A DNA stretch of 64,000 nucleotides from Succinatimonas hippei YIT 12066. Its GTDB lineage: Bacteria > Pseudomonadota > Gammaproteobacteria > Enterobacterales > Succinivibrionaceae. The notes beneath the pieces were generated by a model, which was not told the origin of the DNA, made no database searches, and worked only from the letters and a program-made list of their open reading frames with translations. Positions within the stretch are counted from its first letter, which is position 1. Each line of letters begins with the position of its first letter. Below are positions 19,391-28,208 of this stretch, in pieces. Location of the stretch: the NCBI RefSeq assembly GCF_000188195.1, contig NZ_GL830979.1, positions 23,032-87,031 on the forward strand. The letters run 5' to 3'. The translations under genes were made by a program, and so were the position numbers.

Positions 19391-19879
19391 TTACTCGAAA
19401 ATAGCGCCGGCAGGCAGCAGGACTGCAAGCCAGTATACGAAGATATAGTAAGTGGCAACCGAGAAGATGACAGCTATAATTCCCGCTTTTACATAGCTCT
19501 TCTCACCTTTGGGCATCAAAATCAATGTCTGCACGAAGATGTAGAAGATGCTGGCGATAATAAAGCCGACAAAATCCATGATTGCGATGTAAATCAATAA
19601 AGCGCCGAAAGTTTCGACTACTTCAAGATTCTTGTTAAACCAGGCGCTAAAAGAAAAAGGTTCGCCTTTGGCGTCTTTATCTTTATTGCGCAGTCCTCTG
19701 ACGATAAGGGCAATTGCCAGCAGCAGCATGCAGACTGCCCAAATCTTCGGCATTGAGGTGGAGTTAACCGCGGATTTACTAAAAGCCTTCATCACGCGAA
19801 TGTTGGAGGCTTCAAAGTAATACCACAGAGAAAACACCGCAATGACGATACCGGTTATAAGGTCATTACGTTTGCTCAT
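19391..19879 (-). CDS. TTT transporter small membrane subunit (TctB family)
   Basis: TctB is the poorly conserved four-helix subunit of TTT carriers. The 162 aa protein has membrane segments near residues 7-25, 40-60, 90-115 and 130-155, separated by a charged loop (RGLRNKDKDAKGE). A strong AAGGAAGGA site precedes ATG. The call rests mostly on size, topology and its place before TctA. Confidence 0.85.
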   Translation of the reverse strand: MSKRNDLITGIVIAVFSLWYYFEASNIRVMKAFSKSAVNSTSMPKIWAVCMLLLAIALIVRGLRNKDKDAKGEPFSFSAWFNKNLEVVETFGALLIYIAIMDFVGFIIASIFYIFVQTLILMPKGEKSYVKAGIIAVIFSVATYYIFVYWLAVLLPAGAIFE

Positions 19880-19908
19880 GTGTCCTTCCTTTTTTTATTG
19901 TCAGGAAT

Positions 19909-21075
19909 TTATTGATTGGCGGCGATGAGTTTGAGATAAATCTCTTTCATTTCATCGCGGGTTAAATCTTTAGGATTATTGCCAAGCAGTCTGGTGACTT
20001 TGGAGGCGGCTTCTACCAGTTCGTCGACGATATCGACGGTGATGCCTTTTTCTTTAAGATCGCATTTGATTTCAAGATCGGCATTTAAGCTGTAGAGCTC
20101 TTTTACAAACAGATCGGCAATTTCTTCATCGCTCTTGCCTTCGGTATCAAGTTCCATAGCTTTGGCCATGTCTACATATTTTTTGATGCAGCAAGGCTTG
20201 TTTACGTCCATGACAAGAGGCATTAGGATGGCGTTAGATAGTCCGTGCGGAATGTGATAGCGGCCGCCTAGCGGGTATGACAAGGCGTGAATTGCCGTGG
20301 TGCTTGATGATGCGATGGCAATGCCGCCGAAGCAGGAGGCCAGCAGCATATCTTCACGGGCATCCAAATCCTGACCGTTTTGATAGGCTTTACGTAAACT
20401 TCTTGCTACCTTTTTAATGCCTGAAAGAGCAAAAGTATCCGAAAGAGGATTGGCCTTCTTTGAAATGTAACATTCCATTAAATGACACAGAGCATCAATG
20501 CCGGTATTAGCGGTGATCCGCGGCGGAAGACCTGCGGTCATTTCCGGATCCAGGATAACCGTATCGCTAATCATCAAATCGGTAACGATGCCGACTTTAA
20601 GGTTTTCCTCCGGTACAAGTACGATAGCATTCGGAGTAGCCTCAGATCCGGTTCCTGCAGTAGTGGGGACCATGACGGTAGGAACGCCGCGAACCTTCGG
20701 TTTTTGGCCTTTTAACATGTCTTCAAGAGTAATGTCATTTTTAAGCATTAATGACACTAGTTTTGAAGTATCCATGGCAGAGCCGCCGCCGATTGCAACA
20801 ATGAAATCGCAGGCATGATCTTTTGCCTGCTGATAAATGCCGTTGACCTGCATGTATGAAGGCTCAGGCGGAACGTCATTAATGACGCTGACATTGCATC
20901 CGGCTTCTTTTAAAAGAGCTTCGGCCTTTACGGTAAGACCTGCTTTAAATACTCCGGCGTCGGTTATTACAACGGCATTTTTTGCATTTAAAGATGCAAC
21001 GATCTCACTAAGAGCGTTTAAAGCTCCTTTGCCGCTTACTATTTTTCTGATTTGACCTAGTGAATAAATTGACAT
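19909..21075 (-). CDS. iron-containing alcohol dehydrogenase
   Basis: This is a group III Fe-ADH of 388 aa. It has an N-terminal NAD(P)-binding half with GGGSAMDTSK and the PTTAGTGSEATPNA motif. The C-terminal half supplies metal ligands, with His in DALCHLMECY and two in the HALSYPLGG/YHIPHGLSNA segment. Relatives include lactaldehyde reductase (FucO) and butanol or hydroxybutyrate dehydrogenases. In this operon it probably reduces or oxidises an aldehyde or hydroxyacid from sugar-acid breakdown. The substrate is not deducible. AGGAGA lies upstream of ATG. Confidence 0.9.
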   Translation of the reverse strand: MSIYSLGQIRKIVSGKGALNALSEIVASLNAKNAVVITDAGVFKAGLTVKAEALLKEAGCNVSVINDVPPEPSYMQVNGIYQQAKDHACDFIVAIGGGSAMDTSKLVSLMLKNDITLEDMLKGQKPKVRGVPTVMVPTTAGTGSEATPNAIVLVPEENLKVGIVTDLMISDTVILDPEMTAGLPPRITANTGIDALCHLMECYISKKANPLSDTFALSGIKKVARSLRKAYQNGQDLDAREDMLLASCFGGIAIASSSTTAIHALSYPLGGRYHIPHGLSNAILMPLVMDVNKPCCIKKYVDMAKAMELDTEGKSDEEIADLFVKELYSLNADLEIKCDLKEKGITVDIVDELVEAASKVTRLLGNNPKDLTRDEMKEIYLKLIAANQ

Positions 21076-21084
21076 TTTTATCTC

Positions 21085-22065
21085 CTACTTATTTGCCCAG
21101 CGCGGGTGTTTGTAGACATCAGGATTGCAAACATAAGGCCATTTTTCTCCTGCAATAATGGCAGCAACGCCTTTTGCGGCCATTGTTGCGACATTGGAGG
21201 CGGCTTCCTTAGTTTGACCCGCCATGTGCGGATACACGATGACATTGTCAAGACTTAAAAGAGGATCATCGGCAGGAACCGGCTCTTTATCAAAGACATC
21301 AAGAGCGGCGCACTGAATGACGTTGTTCTTTAAAGCGTTATAAAGATCTTGCTCGTTAATGATTCCGCCGCGTGCGCAATTGATTAGAATTGCGGTTTTC
21401 TTCATCTTGGCAAGTTCATCTTTGGCAATGAGATTGCGGGTTTTATCGGTTAACGGTACGTGTACGGAAATAACATCGGCATTTACCAGAATCGGTTCAA
21501 TGGTTTCACAGTAGGTATAGCCTTTTTCTTCAACGGCTTCTTTCTTTACGAAAGGATCGTAAACCATGATCGACATGCCTACGGCTTTGCACAATTCAGC
21601 TAAAATGCCGCCGATATGACCGTAGCCGATAAGACCTAAGGTTTTGCCGAAAATTTCGTAGGCTTTGTATTCACTGCGCATTGCCCAATTGCCTTTACGT
21701 AACTCTTTATCCGCTCTTACCATATCCTTGGCTGCAGCAAACATCATGGCAAAAGCGCATTCGGCAACGGAGCGGGTATTGGCGCCCGGGGCAATAACCA
21801 CGGGGATGCCAAGCTCGGTTGCGGCTTTGACATCAACATTGTCGACGCCGACGCCGGGGCGGCCGATAGCTTTAAGGTTGGGGCAAGCTTCCATAGTGGC
21901 TCGGTCGATATGGCCGATACGGATGATAAGGCCGTCAGCGTCTTTGACAAAAGGTAAATATTCTTTAGGCTCACCTGAATTGGATACCGCAGTTTCCAAA
22001 TTGGCCGCGTTTAATACGGCCATTCCGTCTTTGTGCAGAGGTTGAGTGATTACTACTTTACTCAT
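21085..22065 (-). CDS. D-isomer-specific 2-hydroxyacid dehydrogenase (SerA-like)
   Basis: An NAD-dependent 2-hydroxyacid dehydrogenase of 326 aa. It has a catalytic/substrate domain (1-100), a Rossmann domain with GLIGYGHIGGILAEL, the active Arg in NCARGGIINEQDL, the Glu about 28 residues on, and His in VYPHMAGQT. It lacks the ACT domain and full length of housekeeping SerA. It is probably a catabolic paralogue acting on a hydroxy- or keto-acid made by this operon, which is inference from context. It is closely spaced with the Fe-ADH and the DapA-like gene. Confidence 0.9.
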   Translation of the reverse strand: MSKVVITQPLHKDGMAVLNAANLETAVSNSGEPKEYLPFVKDADGLIIRIGHIDRATMEACPNLKAIGRPGVGVDNVDVKAATELGIPVVIAPGANTRSVAECAFAMMFAAAKDMVRADKELRKGNWAMRSEYKAYEIFGKTLGLIGYGHIGGILAELCKAVGMSIMVYDPFVKKEAVEEKGYTYCETIEPILVNADVISVHVPLTDKTRNLIAKDELAKMKKTAILINCARGGIINEQDLYNALKNNVIQCAALDVFDKEPVPADDPLLSLDNVIVYPHMAGQTKEAASNVATMAAKGVAAIIAGEKWPYVCNPDVYKHPRWANK

Positions 22066-22075
22066 TTTCTATGCC

Positions 22076-22954
22076 TTATTTATAGAGTTTGAAAACATCA
22101 AGCAGGGCTTTGTCGATAGCTTCGTTTTGTACGTTGGACGGAGCGCGGGCAGGTCCTACTTCATAGCCTAAAAGCTGAGCAGCGCGTTTGACGACGCTGT
22201 TGGGGTTGCCCATCTGCATGACGTTGCGGAACGGACGGATCTTCTTTTGGGCTTCGTTGGCAGCTTCAAAATCACCTTTCTTAAACAGTTCGTAGATGGA
22301 AACCATAAGCTCAGGGAAGACATTGGAGCATCCGGAGATAGCGCCTGAACCGCCGGCTTTTAAGGTCCAGAGAATAAGGGAGTCGGAGCCGGCAAGAACA
22401 TGCAGGCGCGGATCGGTGTTTTCAATGTACTTTAAAGTATTGTCAAAGTTGCCGGAGCTGTCTTTAATACCGATGATATTGTCAAACTCGGCTAACTTCT
22501 TAACAGTGGTAAAGGCAATGTTATTGCCGGTACGAGCAGGAATGTTATAAAGGAGAATCGGTAAATTTACGGCTTTGGCGACAGCACTGTAGTGACGATA
22601 TAAATCATCCTGAGTGATGGCGGTGAAATAAGGAGAGATAACGGATAAGCAGTCAACTCCGCCTAAAGCTTCAACGGCCTTTGACAATTCAACGGTTTCT
22701 TTGGTAGTAACGCAACCAGTTCCTGCATATACGGGAACGCGTCCGTCAACGGCTTCGACTGCGGCTTTGATGATTTCAAGCTTTTCTTCAAAGGAGAAAG
22801 CATAGAACTCACCGTTGGTGCCCAAAGAGAAGATGCCGTGAACGCCTGATTTGATGAGGTGATCGATAAATTTCTGATAAGCATCTTTATTGAAGTTTTC
22901 GTTTTCATCAAGGGCGGTTAATACCGGAGTGATAACGCCATAAGGTTTAAACAT
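22076..22954 (-). CDS. DHDPS/N-acetylneuraminate-lyase family aldolase (DapA-like)
   Basis: A class I aldolase of 292 aa with the TIM-barrel DapA family layout. LGTNGEFYAFSFEE corresponds to the substrate loop, Tyr is in LLYNIPARTG, and the Schiff-base Lys is in IIGIKDSSGNFDN. The TNGE variant and the catabolic operon argue against a lysine biosynthesis role. A 2-keto-acid aldolase or dehydratase is more likely. AAAGGAGC precedes ATG. It follows the kinase/PdxA2 gene by 13 nt. Confidence 0.88.
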   Translation of the reverse strand: MFKPYGVITPVLTALDENENFNKDAYQKFIDHLIKSGVHGIFSLGTNGEFYAFSFEEKLEIIKAAVEAVDGRVPVYAGTGCVTTKETVELSKAVEALGGVDCLSVISPYFTAITQDDLYRHYSAVAKAVNLPILLYNIPARTGNNIAFTTVKKLAEFDNIIGIKDSSGNFDNTLKYIENTDPRLHVLAGSDSLILWTLKAGGSGAISGCSNVFPELMVSIYELFKKGDFEAANEAQKKIRPFRNVMQMGNPNSVVKRAAQLLGYEVGPARAPSNVQNEAIDKALLDVFKLYK

Positions 22955-22967
22955 GATTTGAGCTCCT

Positions 22968-23981
22968 TTAATTATTTAATAAATCTTTGAATTTGACATT
23001 AGCCATTTGTGCGCCGAGATTTAAGGCGACGGTCATGGATTCGGGATCGGCAATGCCTTTGCCGGCAATTTCAAAAGCGGTTCCGTGATCAACGGAAGTA
23101 CGGATGCACGGCAGACCGACGGTTACGTTGACGCCGGTGCTAAAGCCTAAGACTTTAAGCGGAATGTGGCCTTGATCGTGGTACATTACGACTACGATAT
23201 CGAATTCACCTTTATTGGCTGCACGATGGAATACGGTGTCGGGGGCAATAGGTCCTACGACATTTATTCCTTCTTCTTGAGCTGCCTTTACTGCAGGAAC
23301 AATTTCCTCTGCATCTTCGGTACCGAACATGCCGCCTTCGCCGCAGTGCGGGTTGAGCCCTGAAACTGCAATACGCGGTTTTTCAAAACCCATCAGTTTT
23401 AAAGTGTCATCGGCAAGGTGAATTACCTTAAGCACACGATCTTTTTTGACTAAGTCGCAGGCTTTTCTTAAAGAAACGTGGGTTGAAACGTGAATGACGC
23501 GCAGTTTGTCGCCTACAAGCATCATGGAATAGTCTTTGGTACCGGTTAAATTTGCCAGGATTTCAGTGTGACCGGGGTGCGGGCATCCGCCTAAATGCAG
23601 AGCCTCTTTATTAAGCGGAGCGGTGACGATAGCGTGAATTTTTCCTGCTTTTACAAATTCAACTGCTTTAGCGATGAACTCATAGGCGCCTTTTCCGCAG
23701 GCGGCATTGATTTTTCCGAATTCAATGTCGTGAGGAATATTGTCAAGAGATATTACTTCAATCTGTTCAGGACTCGGATTGGCCTTTGCAGGGTCGGTGA
23801 TTTTATGAACTTTAACGTTCGCGCCGATGATTTTTGCTGCTCTTTCCAGCTGATATGCATCCCCGAATACGACGGGAATTGCTTTTTCATAAAGTTTCGG
23901 ATCGGATAACGCTTTTACGGTGATTTCGGATCCGATGCCAGCTGCATCACCCATAGTGATGCCCAGTACCGGTTTTTTCAT
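22968..23981 (-). other. pdxA2: PdxA2-like dehydrogenase domain with its own start and ribosome site
   Basis: From ATG 23981 this part alone is 337 aa, a normal PdxA family length. It begins MKKPVLGITMGDAAGIGSE. Motifs are HVSLRKACDLV, LNPHCGEGGMFGTED, VMYHDQGHIPLKVLG and SVDHGTAFEIAGKG, which hold the metal-binding His residues and the C-terminal substrate site. AAAGGA lies 9 nt before the ATG. Vitamin B6 PdxA is a close homologue, but linkage to a DUF1537 kinase favours the catabolic PdxA2 role. Confidence 0.8.
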
Positions 23982-25352
23982 GGTGATATTTCCTTTGTGG
24001 AGATTAAAAAGATTGGTAACTGTTTTGGTAAATACTTGGGGTGTGCCTAAAGCTCCGGCTTTGGTAACCAGGACGCAGTTTTGCGGAATGCCGCTGTCGA
24101 TAAGGCAAAGCGGGATGCCTTTTTCTATTTCACCTAAAACTTTAAAAGAGTTGGCTCCGACTTCTTTGCAGGCATGGACTGCGGTGTCACCGCCGGTCAT
24201 GATGAATGCATTAAAAGAGGGAGCCAGGGCGGCCATCAGATCACCCATAAGCTTGGCCATGCGTTCGCCAACATTAAAAAATTCGATGTTAAGTTTTTGT
24301 CCGCACTCTTTGGATTTAGCTACATCATTTTCGTCAAGAGCACCAGCAATTAAGACAATAAGTTTTTCATCAAAGGCTAAAGCAGCAAAAGAAGAGGTAA
24401 CCGATGCAATGATGCGCTCCAGTTCTTTTTTAGGATCGGTTAAAAATTGTTCCGGATCTATTCTTTCTAATAAAACACGGATTTTTTGTTCTTTGTTATT
24501 ACTGCTGAAGTTTTGCAGTAAATTTTGACATTGCGCTCTGGTAACCGCACTTATTGAACCTGCCAGAATCAAAATTTTTGACAGATTGTAAAAAGACGGA
24601 GTATTTCTATTTACGGTTTTTTCTTTATTTTTAAAAACAAGAGAAGCTATTGCATCGGCAAGCCCTGCCGAGCCTACAAACAACGGAGTTTTGAAATTGA
24701 GGAAAGACGCTGCAACAGCTTCTAAATCTTCTTTTTCTGTGACATCGCAAACGATTACTTTTACTCCTGCATTTTTTAAGTAAAGAGCTTTTTCATAAAT
24801 AAAAGCACTTCCTTTGTGGATGTCTTCAAGAGTGATTATTGCTGTATCAAGATTACTTTGTTTTTTGATAATATCTGGGATAAAGGAAGTAGTGATTGGG
24901 CTTTTGGGGATATTCTTAAGTTCGGTTTCTTCAAGCCTTATTCCGTTTAATAATTGATAGCCGTTTTCGGTGGTACGACCGGATTGGGGAAAAGCCGGAG
25001 CAAATACTGTTATTTCCGGTTCAATAGCGTCAATAGCTGCTTGTAATTCGCTTCCTATATTGCCCCTAACTGTGGAGTCGATTTTTTTATAAATAATTGA
25101 TCTTTTTTGATCAAAAGTATCAATTTTTTCTTCAAAACGTTCTTTTTTGATTAATTTTGCAATTTTAAATACGTTTGTATAAGCGCTTTGTGCGTCGATA
25201 TCTCGGCTTTCGGTATCAAAAACGGCTGTTGAAACTTTAGTCAGCTTTATGTTTTCTGTAGGTAAAAATACTTTTGTATCAATGTGTAGAGCAAATTGAG
25301 CGGCGCAATCATTAGCACCTGTCAAATCGTCTGCGATAACAGAAATTTGCAT
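22968..25352 (-). CDS. four-carbon acid sugar kinase (DUF1537) fused in frame to PdxA2-type dehydrogenase
   Basis: As printed this is one 794 aa frame. Residues 1-449 are a DUF1537 kinase (MQISVIADDLTGANDCAAQF, GSAGLADAI, MTGGDTAVHA, LVTKAGALG), of the DtnK/OtnK type that phosphorylates D-threonate or erythronate at O4. Residues 458-794 are a complete PdxA2-like 4-phospho-threonate dehydrogenase with metal-binding His residues. The product expected from known pathways is dihydroxyacetone phosphate plus CO2. The linker holds an intact ribosome site (AAAGGA) and ATG for PdxA2. Adding one T to the T5 run at 24006-24010 would stop the kinase at TAA, so the fusion may be a sequencing error or a recent event. 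First gene of the operon. Confidence 0.85.
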   Translation of the reverse strand: MQISVIADDLTGANDCAAQFALHIDTKVFLPTENIKLTKVSTAVFDTESRDIDAQSAYTNVFKIAKLIKKERFEEKIDTFDQKRSIIYKKIDSTVRGNIGSELQAAIDAIEPEITVFAPAFPQSGRTTENGYQLLNGIRLEETELKNIPKSPITTSFIPDIIKKQSNLDTAIITLEDIHKGSAFIYEKALYLKNAGVKVIVCDVTEKEDLEAVAASFLNFKTPLFVGSAGLADAIASLVFKNKEKTVNRNTPSFYNLSKILILAGSISAVTRAQCQNLLQNFSSNNKEQKIRVLLERIDPEQFLTDPKKELERIIASVTSSFAALAFDEKLIVLIAGALDENDVAKSKECGQKLNIEFFNVGERMAKLMGDLMAALAPSFNAFIMTGGDTAVHACKEVGANSFKVLGEIEKGIPLCLIDSGIPQNCVLVTKAGALGTPQVFTKTVTNLFNLHKGNITMKKPVLGITMGDAAGIGSEITVKALSDPKLYEKAIPVVFGDAYQLERAAKIIGANVKVHKITDPAKANPSPEQIEVISLDNIPHDIEFGKINAACGKGAYEFIAKAVEFVKAGKIHAIVTAPLNKEALHLGGCPHPGHTEILANLTGTKDYSMMLVGDKLRVIHVSTHVSLRKACDLVKKDRVLKVIHLADDTLKLMGFEKPRIAVSGLNPHCGEGGMFGTEDAEEIVPAVKAAQEEGINVVGPIAPDTVFHRAANKGEFDIVVVMYHDQGHIPLKVLGFSTGVNVTVGLPCIRTSVDHGTAFEIAGKGIADPESMTVALNLGAQMANVKFKDLLNN

Positions 25353-25377
25353 ATTTTTCTCCCTTTATTTGATGATG

Positions 25378-25412
25378 ATTATATTTAATATTTTTTGATT
25401 GTAAATAATCAA
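25378..25412 (-). promoter_or_regulatory. operon promoter overlapped by operator site A
   Basis: On the - strand TTTACA (25405-25400), 16 nt and TATAAT (25383-25378) form a strong promoter for the catabolic operon. The palindrome TTGATT-N6-AATCAA (25395-25412) covers the -35 box, a repressor-like arrangement. The same palindrome recurs upstream of the two TRAP modules. Confidence 0.6.
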
Positions 25413-25509
25413 TAGTGGCTAAATGTGAATATCGTCACGCATAATTTAGATATTTATGACAGCTTTAGAAAAATTGTGAGCAAATTCAATCAGAAAAATT
25501 TTTTTGTTC

Positions 25510-25518
25510 TGTTATAAT
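25510..25518 (+). promoter_or_regulatory. extended -10 promoter of the DeoR gene
   Basis: TG-T-TATAAT is a perfect extended -10 element, 47 nt before the regulator's ATG. No good -35 is seen at the right distance, as is usual for such promoters. Confidence 0.5.
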
Positions 25519-25564
25519 CTTTGATGATGAGGATAAGAATATATGATGAATAAGACGGTGTAGT

Positions 25565-26320
25565 ATGGCTCAAGAAAGATCAAAGCAAATAGTAGAATAT
25601 TTAAAGATGCATAATTTAGTAACCGTAGATGAATTGGTTTCTATTACCGGGGCATCTCCTGCTACGATTAGGCGGGAATTAATTAAACTAGATAAAGAAG
25701 GAGCAGTATACCGTGTTCATGGTGGAGTGACATTAAATCGTTTTGTTCCCAATCAACCTACGACTTCAGAAAAGCAAGGCCAGCATCATAAAGAAAAACT
25801 GATGATAGCGGCTGCTGCGTCAAAACTTGTAAAACCTGGTGATTCCATTGTCCTTGATGCAGGAACTACCACAATTGAAATAGCCAGAAATCTTATAGAT
25901 ATACCTCTTAGAGTTATTACCAACGATCTTCATATTGGACTTTTGCTTGCAGATTACCAGCAAATTGAAGTTTCTGTTACCGGAGGAAGCGTAGACTGGT
26001 CAAGCCAATCCTGTATCGGAGATGTTGCCGTAAACTTTTTATCGAAAGTTCATCCTACATACACTTTTATAAGCTGTAATGCGTTTAAGGTGGATACAGG
26101 AATCACTGCGCCGACTTCGGATAAGGCAGCAGTCAAACGGGTTATGACACAGCATTCTTCAAAGAGAGTTTTAGTAGCTGACAGCAGTAAATACGGTCTA
26201 ACTCAGCTTTTTGAAGTAAGTCCGCTTACAAGTGTAGATATGATTATTACAGACAGCGCTCTTGATGGAAAAGAGGCGGATGAAATAAGAAAGCTTGGTA
26301 TTGAGCTTATCTTATGCTGA
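25565..26320 (+). CDS. DeoR/GlpR-family transcriptional regulator
   Basis: A 251 aa repressor with an N-terminal DeoR winged helix-turn-helix (residues 5-60: IVEYLKMHNLVTVDELVSIT, SPATIRRELIKLDKEGAVYRVHGG). The sugar-phosphate-sensing DeoRC domain follows (LVKPGDSIVLDAGTTTIEIA, ITNDLH, CNAFKVDTGITAPTSDKAAVKR, LVADSSKYG). It diverges from the catabolic operon and precedes the TRAP modules, all of which carry the TTTGATT-N6-AATCAAA palindrome, so it is the best candidate for the regulator of the region. A phosphorylated sugar acid would be a natural inducer. Both points are inference. No strong ribosome site is seen. Confidence 0.92.
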   Translation: MAQERSKQIVEYLKMHNLVTVDELVSITGASPATIRRELIKLDKEGAVYRVHGGVTLNRFVPNQPTTSEKQGQHHKEKLMIAAAASKLVKPGDSIVLDAGTTTIEIARNLIDIPLRVITNDLHIGLLLADYQQIEVSVTGGSVDWSSQSCIGDVAVNFLSKVHPTYTFISCNAFKVDTGITAPTSDKAAVKRVMTQHSSKRVLVADSSKYGLTQLFEVSPLTSVDMIITDSALDGKEADEIRKLGIELILC

Positions 26321-26347
26321 TTTATTTTTTATAAGACAATATGAAGT

Positions 26348-26388
26348 AAAGGCACATGGAGATAAATTCTTTGTGCCTTTTTTATTTT
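26348..26388 (+). terminator. terminator after the DeoR gene
   Basis: A 9-bp stem AAAGGCACA/TGTGCCTTT with a 15-nt loop is followed by a T-rich run, 28 nt after the stop. Confidence 0.8.
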
Positions 26389-26411
26389 TTGATTTTTACA
26401 GATTCATTTTT

Positions 26412-26431
26412 TTTGATTAAAAACAATCAAA
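26412..26431. promoter_or_regulatory. operator site B upstream of TRAP module 1
   Basis: TTTGATT-AAAAAC-AATCAAA is a perfect 7-bp inverted repeat with 6-nt centre. It matches site A at 25395-25412. A weaker partner (TTTGATT-N6-GATTCAT) lies at 26388-26407. The leader from here to the DctP start is about 160 nt. Confidence 0.55.
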
Positions 26432-26593
26432 TTTTATTAAATAGCACATAGTTTTAAGCAGTAAGTCACGTTTTTGTTGCGTTAAATTAATCATAATGAT
26501 CGCAATTGATTGCTATTTTCATGCTTAAGCTTGAAATCAATCATATATAGATATTTTTTGTTCAGAGTCACTGGGAATACGGTAGGTGTCTTT

Positions 26594-27645
26594 ATGCTTA
26601 AGAAAACTACGATTTTGATGGCTCAATTTTGGCAGGGGTTTTTTCTTTGTCCGGATGCGGGGAAGAGGAAAAAGCTGCAGCTCCTACAGCTGCAGCAGAA
26701 GAAAAACCACAGACAGTAGAACCTATCGTGATCCGCGTAGGTCATGATGCCCATCCGGGTGAGCCTTTTTACGCCGGCTGCGAGAAATGGAAAGAACTAT
26801 TGGAAGCCAAATCTAACGGTACTATGCAGCTTGAGCTGTATCCTTCAGGACAGCTTGGAAGCAAAGATGATTTATTAGACCAAATAGCTACCGGAGAAGC
26901 AATTTGTACCTTGGCGGACGGAGCTTATTTTTATGATCGTGGTGTAAAAGATTTCGGTATTGTCTTCGGACCTTATTTGTTTGATTCTTGGGATGAGGCG
27001 TATAAGCTTTATGAAAGCTCTTGGTATCAGGAGCAAGCGGATAAACTTGCAGAGGTTGCCAAGCTTAAAATTGTTGCCTCTAATTGGCGTTTCGGCGTAC
27101 GTCATACATTAACAACTAAACCGGTACAAAGTCTTGCTGATTTCCACGGAATAAAATTGCGTGTTCCTACAAATGTAATTCAGTTAAAAGGTATGGAGGT
27201 TTTAGGAACTGCTCCGACTCCGATGGCTTTAGGTGAGGTATACACAGCTCTTCAGCAGGGAACGATTGACGGCGTAGAGAATCCTGTGGCGCTGCTTTAT
27301 TATGGAAAATTCCATGAAGTTGCAAAATATCTGTTGCTCGATTCGCATGTCTACAACATTACCAATTTGGTTGTAGGCGTTGATTTCTTTAATTCTTTAA
27401 CTAAAGAACAGCAGCAGATGCTGATGGATACTTGTAAGGAAGCAGGTTTATATCAGAATAAACTCTCTGAAGAATCAGATACTGCTCTTATTAAGAAAAT
27501 GCAGGATGAAGGGGTTACTGTGATTGAACCTACTCCTGAATTCAAGCAGGAACTGAAAGAGGCATCTAAGAAATTTTACACGCTGCCTGATTTTAAAGAT
27601 TGGTCTCCTAATTTGTATGAGACCGTAAAGGCTGCAATGAAATAA
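26594..27645 (+). CDS. TRAP transporter solute-binding lipoprotein (DctP family), signal peptide broken by apparent 1-nt deletion
   Basis: DctP-type receptors deliver organic acids to a DctQM carrier. The mature part is typical: RVGHDAHPGEPFYAGCEKW at the N-terminus, GIKLRVPTN with the carboxylate-binding Arg, and MALGEVYTALQQGTIDGVENP. ATG 26594 starts MLKKTTILMAQF in one frame. The continuation LAGVFSLSGCG with lipobox Cys is in the next frame. Adding one T to the TTTT at 26627-26630 joins them into a perfect 350 aa lipoprotein precursor. Without it only a weak TTG start at 26629 remains and the signal sequence is lost. First gene of TRAP module 1. Confidence 0.85.
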
Positions 27646-27657
27646 CATGTTAAGAAT

Positions 27658-27697
27658 AAAGCTGTCTTTAAAAATTGCCTTAAAGACAGCTTTTTTA
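27658..27697 (+). terminator. intra-operon terminator between DctP and DctQ of module 1
   Basis: A 14-bp perfect stem AAAGCTGTCTTTAA/TTAAAGACAGCTTT with an 8-nt loop is followed by a T-rich stretch. DctQ starts about 20 nt later, so this probably lets receptor mRNA exceed that of the membrane subunits. Confidence 0.75.
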
Positions 27698-27716
27698 TTT
27701 AAAGAGGCTCAATCTG

Positions 27717-28205
27717 ATGAAAGATAAATTTAAGATTTTGTTAAATCTGGATTTGATTATTGCCTGTATATTTTTCGTTATCCTGGTCGCCGTTACCTTT
27801 TTCGGCGTGATTATGCGCTATTTTTTATCCGATCCTTTGCATTGGACAGAAGAAGTTCAGTTGGGCTGCTTCTTATGGATATCTTTTTTAGGAGCGGGAG
27901 CTGCTTTTCGCTACGGATCCCATGTGTCAATTGAGATTGTGTATGACATGCTTCCGAAAAAATATCAGCTTATTCTTTCAGTAGTCAACTACGTGTTAAT
28001 GACTCTTTTGTTTGTTTATCTCTCGGTATTAAGTTTTGAACTTGTGCAGATTATGTTTAATCTGAATAAAGCAACTTATATTCTGCAGATCCCTACTGGA
28101 TTTATCAACATGGTAGTTCCGATAAGCTGCGTAATTATGATCGTCAGTTCGTCAGTTCAGGCTTATCGGGAAATTGCGGCAAAAAGAATCGAAATTAAGG
28201 GGTAA
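27717..28205 (+). CDS. TRAP transporter small membrane subunit (DctQ family)
   Basis: DctQ proteins have four membrane helices and support the large DctM subunit. The 162 aa protein has segments near 10-30, 50-65, 85-110 and 125-145, and the family segment DPLHWTEEVQLGCFLWISFLG (residues 39-59) with the conserved WTEE and Trp. It lies between the DctP terminator and DctM, which starts 3 nt downstream. Confidence 0.9.
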   Translation: MKDKFKILLNLDLIIACIFFVILVAVTFFGVIMRYFLSDPLHWTEEVQLGCFLWISFLGAGAAFRYGSHVSIEIVYDMLPKKYQLILSVVNYVLMTLLFVYLSVLSFELVQIMFNLNKATYILQIPTGFINMVVPISCVIMIVSSSVQAYREIAAKRIEIKG

Positions 28206-28208
28206 GAC

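Noticed and set aside
26510..26719. 69-codon frame overlapping the first DctP start
   Set aside because: Its middle is the true start of DctP read in the original frame and its end is out-of-frame DctP. It is a product of the one-base gap, not a gene.
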